Notes: a model not told the origin generated them from the letters alone. DNA of 64,000 bases from Agapanthus africanus (GCA_030015575.1 JASDDO010000004.1:322470654-322534653); one strand, 5' to 3'; positions 32,801 through 47,100 are shown, numbered from the stretch's first letter. A program made the numbers and translations.

Positions 32801-35800
32801 TACGAAGCTTCCATCCTTCTTCGCCAGAAACAACGCAACATGAAAAGCAATATCTTCCGCCGACCTCAAGTATGGTTCCTCACCATATGCTTGATATCTT
32901 CTCATACCAAAAATAAAAATCATAAATTGAGCAGGATGGTTAAATCTTATAAAAGTAATCGTGGGTATAGATGAAGGTATGCGACTTTATAAATAAAACC
33001 TAGGAAATATGGTTTTAAGTGTAGGTTTCGACTAAGATGATATGGTATTGAATTATATGGCTTTGGCCATAGCTTTGCGTCAAATACCATTTGAAGTGGC
33101 CTCTGTCCTTCACAAAATCGTACAAAGATCCCTTAAATACGATTGTCGGTTCTGTTTGATAATAAACTACTTACTGAGAGGTCCAATTCTCTGTCCACAA
33201 TGCAGGCTTATTAGGTGAATTCGGCCCTGGAAACGTTACTCCACATCTCAGTCCATTGCAGGTATTGATCTGCAAAAGTTTTACATGTTACGAAAATCGA
33301 TCGCAAAGACATGTATGGATTTTACAAATTAAAGAGTAAAAGGATCACTGACGACTGGGTCCGGGGCATCTTGTTGTTTGCACATCATCCACGGGACACC
33401 GGTTTTAAGGCCCACGGCCATGGACGCTGCCCAGAGGACATACGGCGGTCCACTCTCATGGAACGCGGGCTCCACCATTTGGTACTCGTTCTCAATCTGC
33501 ATTTTGTTTTTCAATTCATGCGTAGCATATCAAGTTTTTGCTACCGTAATTATGAATTAATTAGCAAAATTATGATCAGTCATGGTAAGACCTGAGAGAG
33601 TATAATGGGTCCTCCTTGAGAAGCGTATAATCCCTCGGACTTCATCATATTGACTATCATCGACACCCACTTTTGCATGTGGAACTGAACAACAACAACA
33701 ACAACAACAACAACATTTAAGCTATGTTGGTTAACTAGTTTCTTGATGTGTGATTAACAAGTATTTTTACATAAAAGTTTGTAAGCTTAAAAATTTACAT
33801 CCCTCAAATTTATGTACCTTGAAAGGTGCATTATCTGATCGATAAACAATGCCAGGAACGTCATGCAACCAAAATGGGAAACCTCTGCACCGAAAAAATA
33901 ATATTTCAGATTTCGGATTTGCATTATCTAAAATCTCACATTTCTGTTCAAAGTCACATTTTAAACCTTTCCTCTTCGTATTCTACTACGTACATGGATG
34001 GTATAGTCACTTATGTAACAAGGTAGCTTACCCGTATTTCCATTCTGATTCAATGAAGGGACCGATCCTCAGGCTCACATACAAACCTTGATCCCTGACC
34101 GCTTTGATAAATCTCACCAAGTCGTATCTTCCTTGAAAATTGTACTGACGAGATAGGAAATATACGGTAAAAATGTAAGCAACATTTACAGGAAATTATG
34201 TTACGATGCACTGGAGTAAGAAGGCTCACTTGTCCTTGGACGGGCTCGTGCACGTTCCAAAAAACGTATGTTTGTATCACATCAAGGCCTCCTTGCTTGG
34301 CTTTGCTTATAAGATCCAGCCACATCTGTGACAGAAAAATCACCGGCATTTCAGTAACCCTTTATGGTCTTCTTGAATAACCACTATTCGTCATCACGTT
34401 TCGAGAAATCTAACGGAAATTTTTTTAACTTCTCATGACAGTAAAAGATGTTTCATTCATGACAGATTAACGGCATTTGAAAAATATTATGTTATTTTTC
34501 TGGACATAAATTGCAGGTCCCATAAATTGGAAGATGAGGGATCACCTGTACAGGATTTCAAGCTTTGACTACTGGAATCTTTTGAAAGAGTTAAAATTAT
34601 GTCTTTGTAGGAGATGATAGCATAGTTAAGGCCAAAGGTCAATGGCAGCTAAACACTATTTTATTATGCTTGAATGCATTTTATATGATAGAAATTATTG
34701 AGTTTCTCATTATTCCAAGATTTCAGAGAACAGAAGCAGCAGGAAAGTACTACTTAATTAAAACTGTTTTGGATCTTGTGCTGGCCTCCAAATTACATTT
34801 GTTTGAGTGAGAAGCAATTTAATTTGATGCCTAAACTCAACTGTTAATTAATTTGTCAAAGAGTCATTAATTAAATATCCACCCATTGATTCTATACATT
34901 CAAGATCTTAGCTATAGCTTGACTATATTTGATTTGACGAATTTTAAATCTTAATCCAAAGGCATTTGTGATCTAAACACAATATGATTTATGGGACGAG
35001 TAAAATCCGTCTCTCTTGGCTTTATGTGTGTTTCATAGCTGAACATAATTTCCTATAATAGGATTAGGATAAAGATTACTTCTCATTCAAAGCTAGAGAT
35101 GCAGCCAAATGATTTCAACCATAAGCCTTGATATATATGATTATATACTGCTACATGAAAATTCCAAAAGGCCAAAATGTTAGGCAGCTTGTGTAACTAT
35201 CTATCTAACTAACTACTTGCGTTGCGTGATAAAAAGGCCCAAAAGCAGCACTTTCATATCATCAACCTCATGCCTGCCTCTCGCATCAAAATGGGATGGA
35301 TAATGAAGCAACCAATAACTGTTTACAACCAATAATTAAGACAGGAGTTTCACGGAATTTGGTTCCAGCTATTTAACTTTAGGTATTATGGATGTAATTT
35401 CGATTGCCAAATTAACATAAAAAGATAACAAAGGTCACTGAAATTGTCTTGTCATCTCAGGCCTAAATGATCGGTCACGTGCTCCAAACGCTCTCAAACG
35501 CACGGTAGATCATAAGACCGGACGATAAATAACCTTACATTAAATTTATTTTCTATTAAAAATAATACATAACTTTAATTTACCACCAAAACCAAGATAT
35601 GACTTAAAACATTAACCAAATATGAAACACTCAATAAAAAAAATCTGCTTCTTAATTAATTGCTATCTAGGTTTAATTATTTTGACTCTCTTGATTCTAA
35701 CTCTTGTAGTTTTGTATCCTAGATCTTTATTACTGAGCAAAACAAGAAACGGCATGCAACATCATCATCAACTGAAAGAAAATTATATGCATGTGTAGCT

Positions 35801-36156
35801 AAATCCCTCATCCCTTCCCCTTCTTTCTCTCTCTAATTAAAAATTAAGAACACAGACATATTACTTATGATCGATCAAATTAATGAATCAAAGAGAAACT
35901 ATATATCTAGAGAGAGAAACAAACAATGCATGTCATGATGTCATCAATGCATGCAGATGTAAAAGTTAAAATAATGAATTAAAACTGTAGCTGGTACCTC
36001 AGGTGTACTTCTAGGGTAATGAATGGACCCAGAGAACAAAATCTTCCTCTCTCCATTGATAATCAAAGCCCTTCCATCATACTTTACCTCTCCTATCCTC
36101 GCCAGCGCCGCCGACGAAAACACCACCAACAACACCAACAAACCCACCACCTTCAT
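29803..36156 (-). CDS. Beta-galactosidase, GH35, secreted, without lectin domain
   Basis: It removes terminal beta-galactosyl residues, typically in the cell wall. Exons in order: 36156-35998, 34325-34230, 34144-34032, 33884-33818, 33684-33592, 33496-33353, 33269-33175, 32900-32789, 32694-32610, 32518-32400, 32312-32154, 31427-31246, 30964-30873, 30775-30663, 30553-30446, 30345-30238, 30171-30026 and 29911-29803. They sum to 2100 nt, or 699 aa. The start is the Met of [19 protein letters not shown], a signal peptide directly followed by the conserved mature start. The GH35 acid/base motif IENEY (Glu180) and nucleophile motif ALWTENW (Glu251) are intact. The protein ends NTVNY, so the C-terminal galactose-binding lectin domain of some plant BGALs is absent, as in the shorter subfamily. 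Intron 10 is GC-AG. All frames are open; probably functional. It is convergent with RPN2 and divergent from glutathione synthetase. Confidence 0.94.
32035..32145 (-). mobile_element. tRNA-derived SINE (fragment) in beta-galactosidase intron 11
   Basis: On the - strand there are RNA polymerase III promoter boxes: box A TAGCTCTTGTGG (complement of 32112-32123) and box B GGTTCGATTCC (complement of 32069-32079), about 32 bp apart as in tRNA genes. The element begins within about 20 bp of the 5' splice site of the intron. It does not fold into a full cloverleaf, so it is a SINE head rather than a tRNA gene. The 3' end was not determined. Confidence 0.65.
32313..32399 (-). other. GC-AG intron 10 of the beta-galactosidase
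   Basis: On the - strand exon 10 ends CAACAGGAG and the intron begins GCAAGA, ending TTCTAG before GCACACG. Only this junction keeps the GH35 sequence [13 protein letters not shown] intact, and no GT is available at the right place. GCAAGA fits the usual strong context of GC donors (AG|GCAAGT). The intron is 87 bp. Confidence 0.85.
33689..33715. repeat. (AAC)n microsatellite
   Basis: About nine AAC units beside the acceptor of beta-galactosidase exon 5, within intron 4 (33685-33817). Confidence 0.9.
34326..35997 (-). other. Large intron 1 of the beta-galactosidase
   Basis: A 1.67-kb intron (donor GTACCA, acceptor CTGTCACAG), AT-rich, with no second gene, repeat family or RNA gene recognised. 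The other introns of this gene are mostly below 300 bp, so a regulatory role of this first intron is possible but not shown. Confidence 0.6.
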
Positions 36157-36626
36157 CTCTCTCTCTCTCTTTCTCTACACTTCCTCTCTCTACTTCTTGA
36201 TCTTCTTCTTATAGAGAAAGAAAGAAAGAAATTAGAGGTGAGAGAAATTAAGTGGTGGATATGGACCAAACCCAAATGAAGAAAGAAAGATTTGAAAGGA
36301 ATTTGGTTCACTTCCTTTGTTTATCATGTTCATGTACACTGAATCTTAATTTTTCTCTCAAAATTGTTAAGGAGTAAATTTACTCAAAAAATTTTAGAGA
36401 GGGAGATTGAGAAAAGAAACGCTAATATATAGATTCCCTCTATTTAATGTTCTTGCTTGTTGTTTTATTTTTATTTTTATTTATGTATATATATATATTT
36501 TTTGTTGGTGATGATTACTTATTAATTTATTTATTTTCGATAAAGCAAAAGATCGATACAATTTGTTGAGGTGCACGTCATGCATGTGTGGGATCGAACG
36601 ATGTAACCAATTCTTTTATCGTTTCT

Positions 36627-36673
<47 letters not shown>

Positions 36674-37532
36674 TTTTCTGCACTTGCCCATGCAATATGT
36701 CACGTGCGATATTTCCCGCATAGAAACTGTTCTATGCGGTAATGAGAAATGCCGGCCTCTTGTGCATGCAATCCAGCTGATCACTGTAAATAGAAACCTT
36801 TCTATTTTCCCATTTTTATGTTTTTAAAAAAAAAATCTATAGATTATAAGAATTATGGTTTTTCATGCATCACATATGAGATATAAATTTTATCATGGAA
36901 AGGAATAAAAAGCTTCCTTGCTAGCTAGATGAATTATATCGATGTATATCCATTCTCTTCGTTTTCTATTATGGACCAGGGTTTTAAATATCCAAAACGG
37001 AGTACATCCCATCCCGGATTAATGTTTTGTATATCATATAAAGCCGAAATATTAATATGGATATTCAAAATATTGATGATATACCAGCAATATTTATTGG
37101 TTTTATCATATCACGAGGAATCCCGATCCGATCGATGTATAAGCGGACATGACTAATATTTGAAATAGTGATTATTCATGAGGAATTAAATGTTTTAAAA
37201 GGAAAACCCAGAGCAGCATCTAAAGCTAGGTTTGGTTCATTACCTTGTTTATACATTATTCGAAAGATTAAAAAGGAAACAAAAAGAAAAATAAAAGATA
37301 AAATCCATAAGATACTACTCTCTATGCAAAATGGCACAAAATTAACTTTCGTCTCCCTTCACATCGAGAGATTTGTTTCCATCCAAGAAAAACTTCATTC
37401 TGGGCCATTGATAGCAGGCGGCCCTCCATTTGATAAGCTTTGGGCCCTTAATTGTTGGGCTACTGGACCTTATTTAATATTGCACGCATTGGGTCTAATT
37501 GTCTCTTTGTAGCTGTTGGGCTTATTAGTTAA
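36157..37532. other. Beta-galactosidase upstream region
   Basis: The - strand has a CT/GA-rich leader directly before the start codon, (GA)n at 36157-36180, and a TATA-like CTATAAGAAG near 36205-36214. Farther out lies a (GA)n microsatellite of about 44 bp at 36630-36673. GA/CT runs near plant promoters often mark GAGA-factor (BPC) sites; that is inference. No gene was seen. Confidence 0.45.
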
Positions 37533-37934
37533 TTCACTTAACTACCCTGAACTTTCAGTTTCCCTGAACTGGTTATATTACCTATACCGATCTTGAATTT
37601 TCCCATAATTTTTCCAAAAACTCCCCATCGTAAGTTCTCCGTTAAAGTTTATCTATTACGTGCAAAACACATATCTTGTTTTAATTATATATTTATTTTA
37701 GCTCATGTTCTATAGCCTAGCGAGTTGTTTTAGTTTTTACTCTTTTCTCGAATTGCTTGAAGCTCTAGAAGTTTATTATATATTTTTATCATGAAAGGGT
37801 GTAATCGATAATATGCATTTAGAATTAACACCGGAAGTTGAGTGACGTTCACAAAGTTCAGGATTTGTTATGAGTAATAAAACAAGGGAAGTTGTTTACT
37901 AATAAACACTGAAACTTCAGGGTAGTTTAATGAA
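37533..37934. mobile_element. MITE in the glutathione synthetase promoter region
   Basis: Inverted termini are TTCACTTAACTACCCTGAACTTTCAG (two parts: TTCACTTAAC and TACCCTGAACTTTCAG, 37533-37558) and the near-complement CTGAAACTTCAGGG plus TAGTTTAATGAA (37909-37934). Length is about 402 bp with no coding capacity. The right end lies about 245 bp upstream of the glutathione synthetase start codon. Target duplication not resolved. The superfamily was not assigned. Confidence 0.65.
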
Positions 37935-38108
37935 ATACGCAAATGACCATTACTTTGGCATACTTTATACCTTTTTATTTTGATGTTTGGATAACAGCTA
38001 GCTCAAATCCTGATATAAATATGATTGGATCCAATATGGCCTTATTTTTCTGATATGGGATCTCCTAATCGGATCTTCATTTTATTCGGGTCAGAAACCA
38101 TTTGCATC

Positions 38109-38135
38109 CAAAACAAAACAAAACAAAACAAAACA
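38109..38135. repeat. (AAAAC)n microsatellite upstream of glutathione synthetase
   Basis: About five AAAAC units some 45-70 bp before the start codon, probably in the 5' leader or proximal promoter. Confidence 0.85.
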
Positions 38136-38178
38136 TCCATTTTATGATTTGATCACTTTTTGGCCAGAGATCAAGGAG

Positions 38179-41100
38179 ATGGGCGATGCCTGCACATCTC
38201 TTTCTCTTTCTCAATATTCTCTTTCCCTCTCCTCTACCAAACAAAAAAACCCAATCTTCATCTTCTTCTCAAATCCCAATACCACCTCTTTCTCTCACTT
38301 CAAACCCAAAACCCATCTAAAAAAACCCATCAAAATCATGACTTGTTCTTCTTCTTCTTCTTCTTCTCAATCTCAATCTCTAAAATGCAAAGTTTCTGAC
38401 GAAACTGAAGAAGCCCAATTGGAGATCTGTCCCCAGTTCAGTAAGGAGCTGGTCGATGAGCTGGTGTATGAGGCTTTGGTGTGGAGCTCTCTTCATGGCC
38501 TTGTTGTCGGGGATAGAAGCTCTCAGGTGAGAATAGAAAAGATTCGATTTTTATGCTCTATTTCAATGTTTTAAAAAAATGTGTATTATTAATATGTTAA
38601 AAGTTTTATCTTTAGGTCATTGCTTGAAAGATCATAGGTTTGCAACAGTGAATTTCGATAGGGGGCATTCAAAACTTTGATATTTTGTACATGTTAACTG
38701 AGCCCTTTTGGGTTTCTTTTGTATATCAGGGTGCAAAGATTTATTCCATGAATTTTATTTGACCTTTTTTGGCAGTCACTTTCATTCAGAAAATGCATCT
38801 ATGCCTACTTGTTGGATACAATAGATCACCCTTATTAGGGAATGGTTGGATTGATTGAATTGGACTTGCAACAACATATATTGCAGCTAGATTTGTAGTT
38901 CTTTTGGAGCTATTTATTAGGCGAAAGTGATTTATATAACGAAACGGAGAGCAAATGTGGTAGTCAAATTGGCTGCAACAAGTGCATAGTAAAATGACCA
39001 GCACCTCATCATATTATGTTATTTTCCAAACTGCCTCTAATTTACTTTTATTGTCATGTGAGACCATATGAGCCTAATCACTATCTTTAATTCTTCATAA
39101 ATCCACCTTGACAATTGCTGCTTGAAGTGGGCCGCGAATAAATTTGGAGCCCCTTTCATGCAAAACCGACCCCTTAAATTCATTAATGAAGAATCCAGAT
39201 GTGTGTTCTTAGGATTGACCAAAAGCTCTACTTTCTATAACGTTAAAATCAATCACTTTCTCTGGCTTTGAAACATGCACTTGAGATTAGGTTTATCACA
39301 CATGTTGCCACAATGTTTATGATAGCTTTTTCAAGGGGAGCGACTTGGTGGGCCGACCCGGCCCAAAACCTATCCAAACGAGTGGGCGGGTGGGTTGGGC
39401 ACGGATCGGCATGGGAGCCAACTCGGCCCAAGTCGGTTTGGATAAGGCCGAACCCTAGTACTGCTAGGGTTCGGGTCCCATATATACATCGGGGTGTATG
39501 AGGGATTGAGGGGTTATCAATTAATTCAGAGAGAATTCTATCTAGGGTTTTCTGGCTTCACTTAGTCTCTGCCTTCTTCTTTACAATGGTTAGAAGTGAC
39601 GTGAAGAAGCAGGGTTTCATTACTAGCACGTTGACTTTATAGGTTATATGAGGAGCTTCACAAATCATAGCGTACAATTGAACTGAATAGGAACAAATGT
39701 GATAAAAAAAACTGCCACATTAATTAAATATTTAATCTATCATTTCTTGTTTACTTGAGAGTTTCTTGAATTACGATAAGAGTAAAAAGAAAAGCAAAAT
39801 CTTGAAATCCAAGACCGCACATTCCTTATTTTGGTCTTGCCTAGTAAAAAAGAAGAAGAAAACCTTGGGTCATGGCCCGGGGAAAAAGAATAAGAGAAAA
39901 CAACGCTCAGGCACTATTTTCTCCTAGTTTTATTTTAGTTTTCTTTATGCATATCTCTTAAAACTCTTTTTACAGAAACCTAATACTACTCTAGACTTCT
40001 TTCATAACTGCTTTCACATGAAAAATGTGTTAATCTAATAAAATAACTATTATATAATAGTATTGAGTAAATCTTTTGTCAACCATCAACTTTTTGTAGA
40101 AACTTTTTTATTTGTGTGCACACCATGTCTAGTAAATTAAGTCTAATTCTTTATTGAAGTCTTTAAATTGGATTTTTTTTAGATAAACACATATGCAATA
40201 TAATGTACATTACTGATCTCATACATTTTCAAATGCTAAGATGACATCAAATGCATGATTAGTCTTATTTGTTAAAAAAGTTGATAAGTAATTATTACTT
40301 GCAGAGATCAGGAGTAATCCCTGGCGTTGGATTGGTTCATGCTCCAATAGCTCTATTACCCATACCATTTCCTGAAGATTGTTGGAGGGAAGCTTGTGGG
40401 TTAGCTCCCCTTTTCAATGAGCTTGTGGATCGAGTTAGCTTGGATGGGGAATTTTTGCAAGAATCTTTATCCAGGTTGGCCTCTGAAATCCATCATGATC
40501 ACCTTGCGTATATGAACGGTTTCTTGTAGACAGTGATATTATTCATGTTTCCTGAACTCATCTGTATGATTGATATAAATTTTTCGTTAAATGCATGGAG
40601 ATATCACATGATCTTTTCTGGTCTAATCAAATCTAATTATCTCGACAAGGCAAGTTATATTTATATGGCAGGATAATTTATTTACTCCATGTCCAAATTA
40701 TCTTGCATGTTGTTCGTGTCAATTAACGAATCCATCATTCTTGTGATGCACATATGTATATGTTAGATATCATGGGCAATGTTCTCGCCAATATCTGGCA
40801 CCCAAGGGTGCAAGATTGATGGTGGCGCAAGCACATATGCAAAGCACGTGGCGCAAGCATCAAACCCCTTGCGCTAGCACCAAACGTGCAATGTACGAGC
40901 GCTAGCGCAATGTGCAAGCATGCCACGTGCAACACATGTGACACAAGCGCCAACCCTTTGCGCCAAACGTGCGAAGCACGTGGCGCAGGCGCATTTTTTT
41001 GTTGAAGCGCATGCTTCAGATTAGAGCAAATGCTTTATTTGGGAAAATATTTCCTTAGACCTTTCTAAAACAGAAAGATATTCTTTTAAAATAAGAAAAT

Positions 41101-44100
41101 CCTCTGAATCAAAGATCCAACGGTGCTTAAACCCCCCCTCCCCCCCCGGTTGATCAAAGATCAATTGCCTTTCCCCAACAATCCCGCTTTTATAAATAGG
41201 AGTAGAGGGGGGAGAAATCACTCATCGACAATATAAGCATTCGGATCTACATAGATACCCAGGGGATTAATCTTAAAAGAAAAGAGTCCAAAACCTTTGC
41301 GAGAATAACTTCTTCCTCTTCAAAAACCCTAGGTAAAAAGAAAGGAAAATCCTCCTTTGCCTCCCTTTACGAAGCTTAAGCTTCAGAAGAACCCAAAGTT
41401 CTTTTTTTGTATCAAAGATCCATGAGTCAAATCCTTTCTGGCCGAGAGCTTAATCTTTCATGAGGGGTTGATCTCAAGACCTGAGATCTTGGAGGAAGAA
41501 TTTTGGTATTCCCCCACCATGAGATGAAAAGATCGTCAAAGATTAAACAAAAATCGAAGCTTTAGGTTCATGAAATCCAAATTCCATCAAGAAACACAAG
41601 AAAAATGGAACTTAAAATTTGAAGATCTTAGAAAAGATCTTTACGAATCTAATGATCAAGGACCTCTCTATATAGAATCTTAAGCTTCACAAAATCTAAG
41701 TTTTAGAAAGGTTAACCTTTCTGTTCCAAGGAAGAAGACAAAGTTTAATCTCTTAGACGTGCACTGCGCCACGTGCAATACACGTGTGTTAGCACCAGCG
41801 CTAATGCCGCTCTCTATAAAGCATGCGTACAGGAGCGCCAGATTCATTGCGTTACGCCACGTGCAATACAAGTGCACGAGCGCCAGCGCCAAATTTGCTT
41901 GCCAAAATGTTGCTGTGCAAGCGCCAAACCCTACCAAGTATGTGGGCGTCAAGATCCATTGTGCAAGCGTCAACGCCAAAGCAACATCATGCCCATCGAG
42001 CGCCTGCGCCATGTGAAATGCATGTGCGCTAGAGCAGTGTCAGCGCCAAGCGCATATGGGCCCAAGATAGAGCCAAGAACTTAGCAAATTGGCCAAGTGT
42101 TTGAAGCTTAAGCTTCCTTGATGATCCAAAGATTGTGAGAATAAAATTCTCAAGCCATCTAGGTTGGTCTAGTTCTCAAATGAGACTAATTGTCTCTAGA
42201 CAGAGCCTATATTTCTCAGACCATCTAGGCTGATCTAGTTCTCAAATGAGCTACATGTCCCTAGACAAAGGTTATGCTGGAACCCATGTTTTCAACCTCG
42301 AAACTTATGAACTTATGGACCTCACAATGTGAGAATGGAACCTATGTTCATTTCTATTGGCAAACCAAGATACCAATAAGGGCATAATCGAGCAATGCTT
42401 GGCCAAATCATGAAATATATATATGGATTTAGACTAATCCGCGCATTACGGGCGATGACGAAATTGGTCTCCGTATACGAGCTAAGGACAAACCAAATAA
42501 AAACCAAAAGATACGACGCATGAAAAAACAACCTGAAGTGTAGAAAGTTATCGTTCGCGACAGCGTAATTAACTACGGGGCTTACGTCTGTAGGAAAAAT
42601 TCGTCCCCACAATCAATAAACCTCTTCCCTAAGAGAGAATATGAAGTCAAGTTACATTGATCACATCTATTCAAACCCCCGATATACGGTGCTATAACCC
42701 CTTAGTGTCTTCGGAGAGGTGAATGGATCAACCCATGTATCGGCCGCCAAATTCAGGCAAGACGTTCTAACCTAGTCCGTCTCCCTTTTCGGCGGTAAAC
42801 AGATTCTGGCACGTCCAGTAGAACAATTTCTCTTTCTACTCCACACTTTGTGTGTTGTGTCTTAGTGAACAAAATCGTGGTTTTTGGTTTTATAGTTGTT
42901 TTGGATTTCGGGTTATACTGAACCTGGTGTTGGCTTTCTATGTAGATTCCAAATTGCCTTCTGCAACAATTGCAACTCAAAGACTACCATGCCGCAGCTG
43001 ATTTTTCTGAGTAGGTCATGGCCTTACTGCTCTGCATCCTAGCGGCCTTACTGCTCTGCATCCTAGCAGGCAAGAATGGAATGTGTTTCAATTCGGGCAA
43101 ATGCTTTCACTCCTCCATACCATCGGTGTCTCAACACCAAAAGAGGAGGCCCCAAAGAAGTCGGTCTTTGACAGATTGACATCAAGCTCTGCAAGCCATC
43201 TAAGAAGCTTGCGAAACCAGAATGCTCAGTCTTCAAGAGGCCGACTCCAAGCTCCGTAAGCGCATCAAAGAAGCCTGTGAAAATCAAGAACTCAGTCTTC
43301 AAGAGACTGGCTCCTGGTGTTTCCGGAGCACCAAAAGATGCTCCCAAGACGTCCTTCTTTGACAGCTTGACTCTCCAAGTTCCCATAAACCCTAGGAAGT
43401 TAGTTTTCAAGCGACTGACGCCTGTGGAAGATCAAGCTCCAAACAGGAAGCATGTCAATCAAACTCCCAAAGCCGAAGAAGTTTCTGTGTCAAGATGTTC
43501 TCGACGGCGTTACAAGCGCCTACAAAGGAAGGTCAGGGCATCACTCCTTTAGGATGGGTTTCACCTACATCTGACTCGACCGCCAATGTGGCTGTCCAGA
43601 CGGGGAATAGCTTCGAGCCGCTCAGAATGATCAGGCGAAATTCGCTTCCGCTGTCTTAAAGAAGTCTCCACTACATGTGGGGGCATCAAATGAGCAAAAG
43701 CCAGTGCTCTTGCTGTGACTTTCTTCAAGAATCTACAAAGTATGGAAGGAAGTTCATGGCTCTGTCATTGCAAGCAGTCCATCTCCGAAATCAGAGAAAT
43801 TCAAGAATCAGCCGAAGGCTGACAACTCGGCTCTCAAATCCAAAGCGCCTCTCCCTAAGCGGCAGAGGCCAGAAAGATTCCATCGTCCAAGGTAAATCCT
43901 AAGCGGCGAAACATCAAAAGCCTTAAGCATGTGATTGAAATAGTTCACACCGTGCGTATAGTGAATGGAAGTGAAAACAACGCTTCCATCAGTCATAGAC
44001 CTCATATTCGGTCTTTGACTGCATCACAAGCTCAGAGTCAGCAAGAGTTGCAAGAAATAGCCGCACAGGCCGCGACACTTGTCAGTCTTCCGCAGAAAGC

Positions 44101-47100
44101 TCGTCCGAAGGACGAACAAGGAGATCCGAAAGGCCAAGAGCCCAATGTTAACTTTCTGAAACGCGCTCTCGACAAAAAGAAAAGAGGAGTGGCGGAAATG
44201 ACCGCCGACATGAACAAGATGGCACTCCTCCTGTAGATGATGTGTAGGATGATGGCTCAGCCGTCAGAATCGCCGGTCGAAGAATCGTCAGTGGTCCTCA
44301 ATAATGAGAAAAAGGATGCTACAAGTCCTTTCCAAACCCCGTCAGCAATGAAGGATGATATGATCTCGAGGGCGCAGCTCAATGAGTATATCCCCCAGCA
44401 GATCAAAGTCTACACTACCAGTGAAGCAGCCGCCAAGCTGGTCAAAACAGGTCGACCATATCCAGCATGGTACGACCAAAAGCAGTATTCGTCGAGATAT
44501 ACTATCGAAATGTTCAACATCTTCAGGGGAATATGGAACCCCCACCAACACATCGCACAATTTAAAGCCATGTGCGGGAATACCAAAGGTATGATAAGTT
44601 GCTCCTCTGACAGTTCGTCAGCAACGTAACAGATACAACTTTCGAATGGCATTCGGAGTTTCCAAATGACGCCGTAGAGAGCTTCGCAGATATGGAGCTG
44701 TTGTTTACATAAAGGTTTGCTAGTGCTAGCGAACGCACTGTCATATCCGCTCTGATCAATGAAAAGAGGAGATTAAACGAAACGCTGGTGCAATAGGCCA
44801 TACGGTGGAGAAATCTTGCTTCAAAGTGTGAGCAGCACATTGCCGAAGCTTCAACCATTGGGATGTTCATAAGCACCCTTGATCCACAGTCGAAGGTTTA
44901 CCCGTTCCCGTCTTTCGCCGAACCGGCCATATACCAAGAACTCCTCGACAAGGTGGTTCAGCTGGAGTGGACTGACCAGATATCCTCCTCTGTGGAAAGA
45001 GAATCTTGAAGCAATCGTGGTAAGAACAAAGCGACGTTTGTCGCCAATGCACAACACCAGCATGGCGGTTTCAAAGCACCTAACGGTCCGAATAATACCC
45101 TTTCGGGCCTAACTTTTGAAGAAAAGACGGGACATGAATATTTTTTCTCGTGACAAGACTAGTAAGCTATTTGATTTGCCATGAAGAATCGCATGTTGTC
45201 GCTGCCTGAACCCGACGACCTGCGCAAGCAAATGCGGTCAATGACCCCAACTATTGCCCATACCATCTGGTTATAAGTTACCCGATTGAAGACTGCTTCG
45301 TATTCAAAAATTCGATCGAAGATCAGTACAAGCAGGGCAAATTCATGCTGATGGTCAACAGTAAGGTGGATCCGCCGCAAAAGCATATCCCGAAGAAAGC
45401 CGACATGGCAGGGGCCTCTTGGTCAATGATAGCAGATAGCCTTTGGGAAATGGTCCTCTCGTTAAAAACTAAGAGGATGCTAAAAGAACTACGTGCTTGC
45501 CCTGTAATCAAGTGAAAAAGTCCGCTTAAGCCACAAATCGTCGAAGGGATCTGGATACCACGTCCCACTCCAAAGGTTAACGACAAGAAGAAAAGACTCC
45601 CGGTCCACTCTTCTAAGAAGAAGAAGAAAGACAAGAAACCTGTACAACCCGATGACTATGTTGACGGGCGTACAGATCTTCAGAAATATATAGATGCGCT
45701 GGAAGAATATAATCAGAAGGCGCGCACTCCGATTACATTCAAAGAATTCCTCCAGCATCTCTTTGAGGACAGCGGCGTTGAAGAAGAAGACCCAACAGAA
45801 GAAGAGCGTGTGGAAAGTTGCCGCATGGTCTCTTATTCTTTTATATCAAATGAAAAAGACGCTTTGCTGGGAAACAACATAGCTGAGCAGGGGGCAAAGC
45901 CTGCACCAAATGCTCCAAATCTGCTACAAGATGGATCCAATTGATAGTCTGATAAAAGCTATTCAAAAGGGAGATGATATAATAAAGCGTGGGATAGCCA
46001 TCTATGAAAAGGCCAAACGACTGCGCCTAAGAAAACAATCCACAGAAGGGATGAGTCATAATACTCCCCAACTGCAGCTGCCTCCGTCCTCCTCTGCAGG
46101 AGAGGAATCTCGAAGCAATATGGGCAAGAACAAGACGACGTTTTCCATCAATACCCAACAACAGCAGAGCGGCTCCAAAGCACCTGGCCGTCAGAATAAT
46201 AAACATTTGCATCGAACTCTTGAAAAGAAGACGGGTGGGAAAACTCTTTTCCTCATGACAAGACATAAGTTATTTGATCTCGTCATGAAGAACCAAATGC
46301 TATCGTTGCCGAAACCTCGACGACCAGTGCAAGCAAATGCAGTCAATGACCCTAATTATTGCCTATACCATCGGGTTATAAGTCATCCAATTGAAAACTG
46401 CATCGTATTAAAAAATTGGGTCAAAAAGCAGTACAAGCAGAGCTGGTTCAAGTTGACTGACAGCTGGAAGATGGACCCACCACAGAAGCATGTGCCGAAG
46501 AAAGCCGACACTAAGGGGCCTACATAAACGAGATCCTCTTTACTCATAGGAAGAAAATATTTTTATGAGACCCTCACGACTCATAGAAATTGAAAAGCCT
46601 TAGGTGACGGGGACCTAAACCTGTTTCTTAAGCCATTGCCCTGCGGCCAGTCTCCAAACTGACTACTGTATACAATCCATGGGCTACTTACAACGAAGTT
46701 GTATTTAATACATCCTCCATTGGACAACCAAGCTATCAATGAGAAGATGACCCACTCATGTATCCTTATGATACATGATGACGCAAAAAAAGTGTAAGTC
46801 CATAAGCAAAATAGGCACATATGAAAACTTGAAAAGGCTTTGTGAGTAAAAACAGCGAGGCTACCCGCGAGATTGTGAAAACTCGCGAGTGCGCATACTC
46901 GTTCAAAAAAACGCTTCAATGGAATCCTACTAAAGCTGAGCAATAATCCTAATGAGTGATGAGCATCATCTATGAGTCCTTTTGACCCACAAGGAGAAAA
47001 CACTTTTATGGAATCCTTACGACTTACAAGTGAAAACACACTTGGGGGTCTTCACGACTTCCTAAAAGAAAATACACATATGAGATCCCTTCGACTCATA

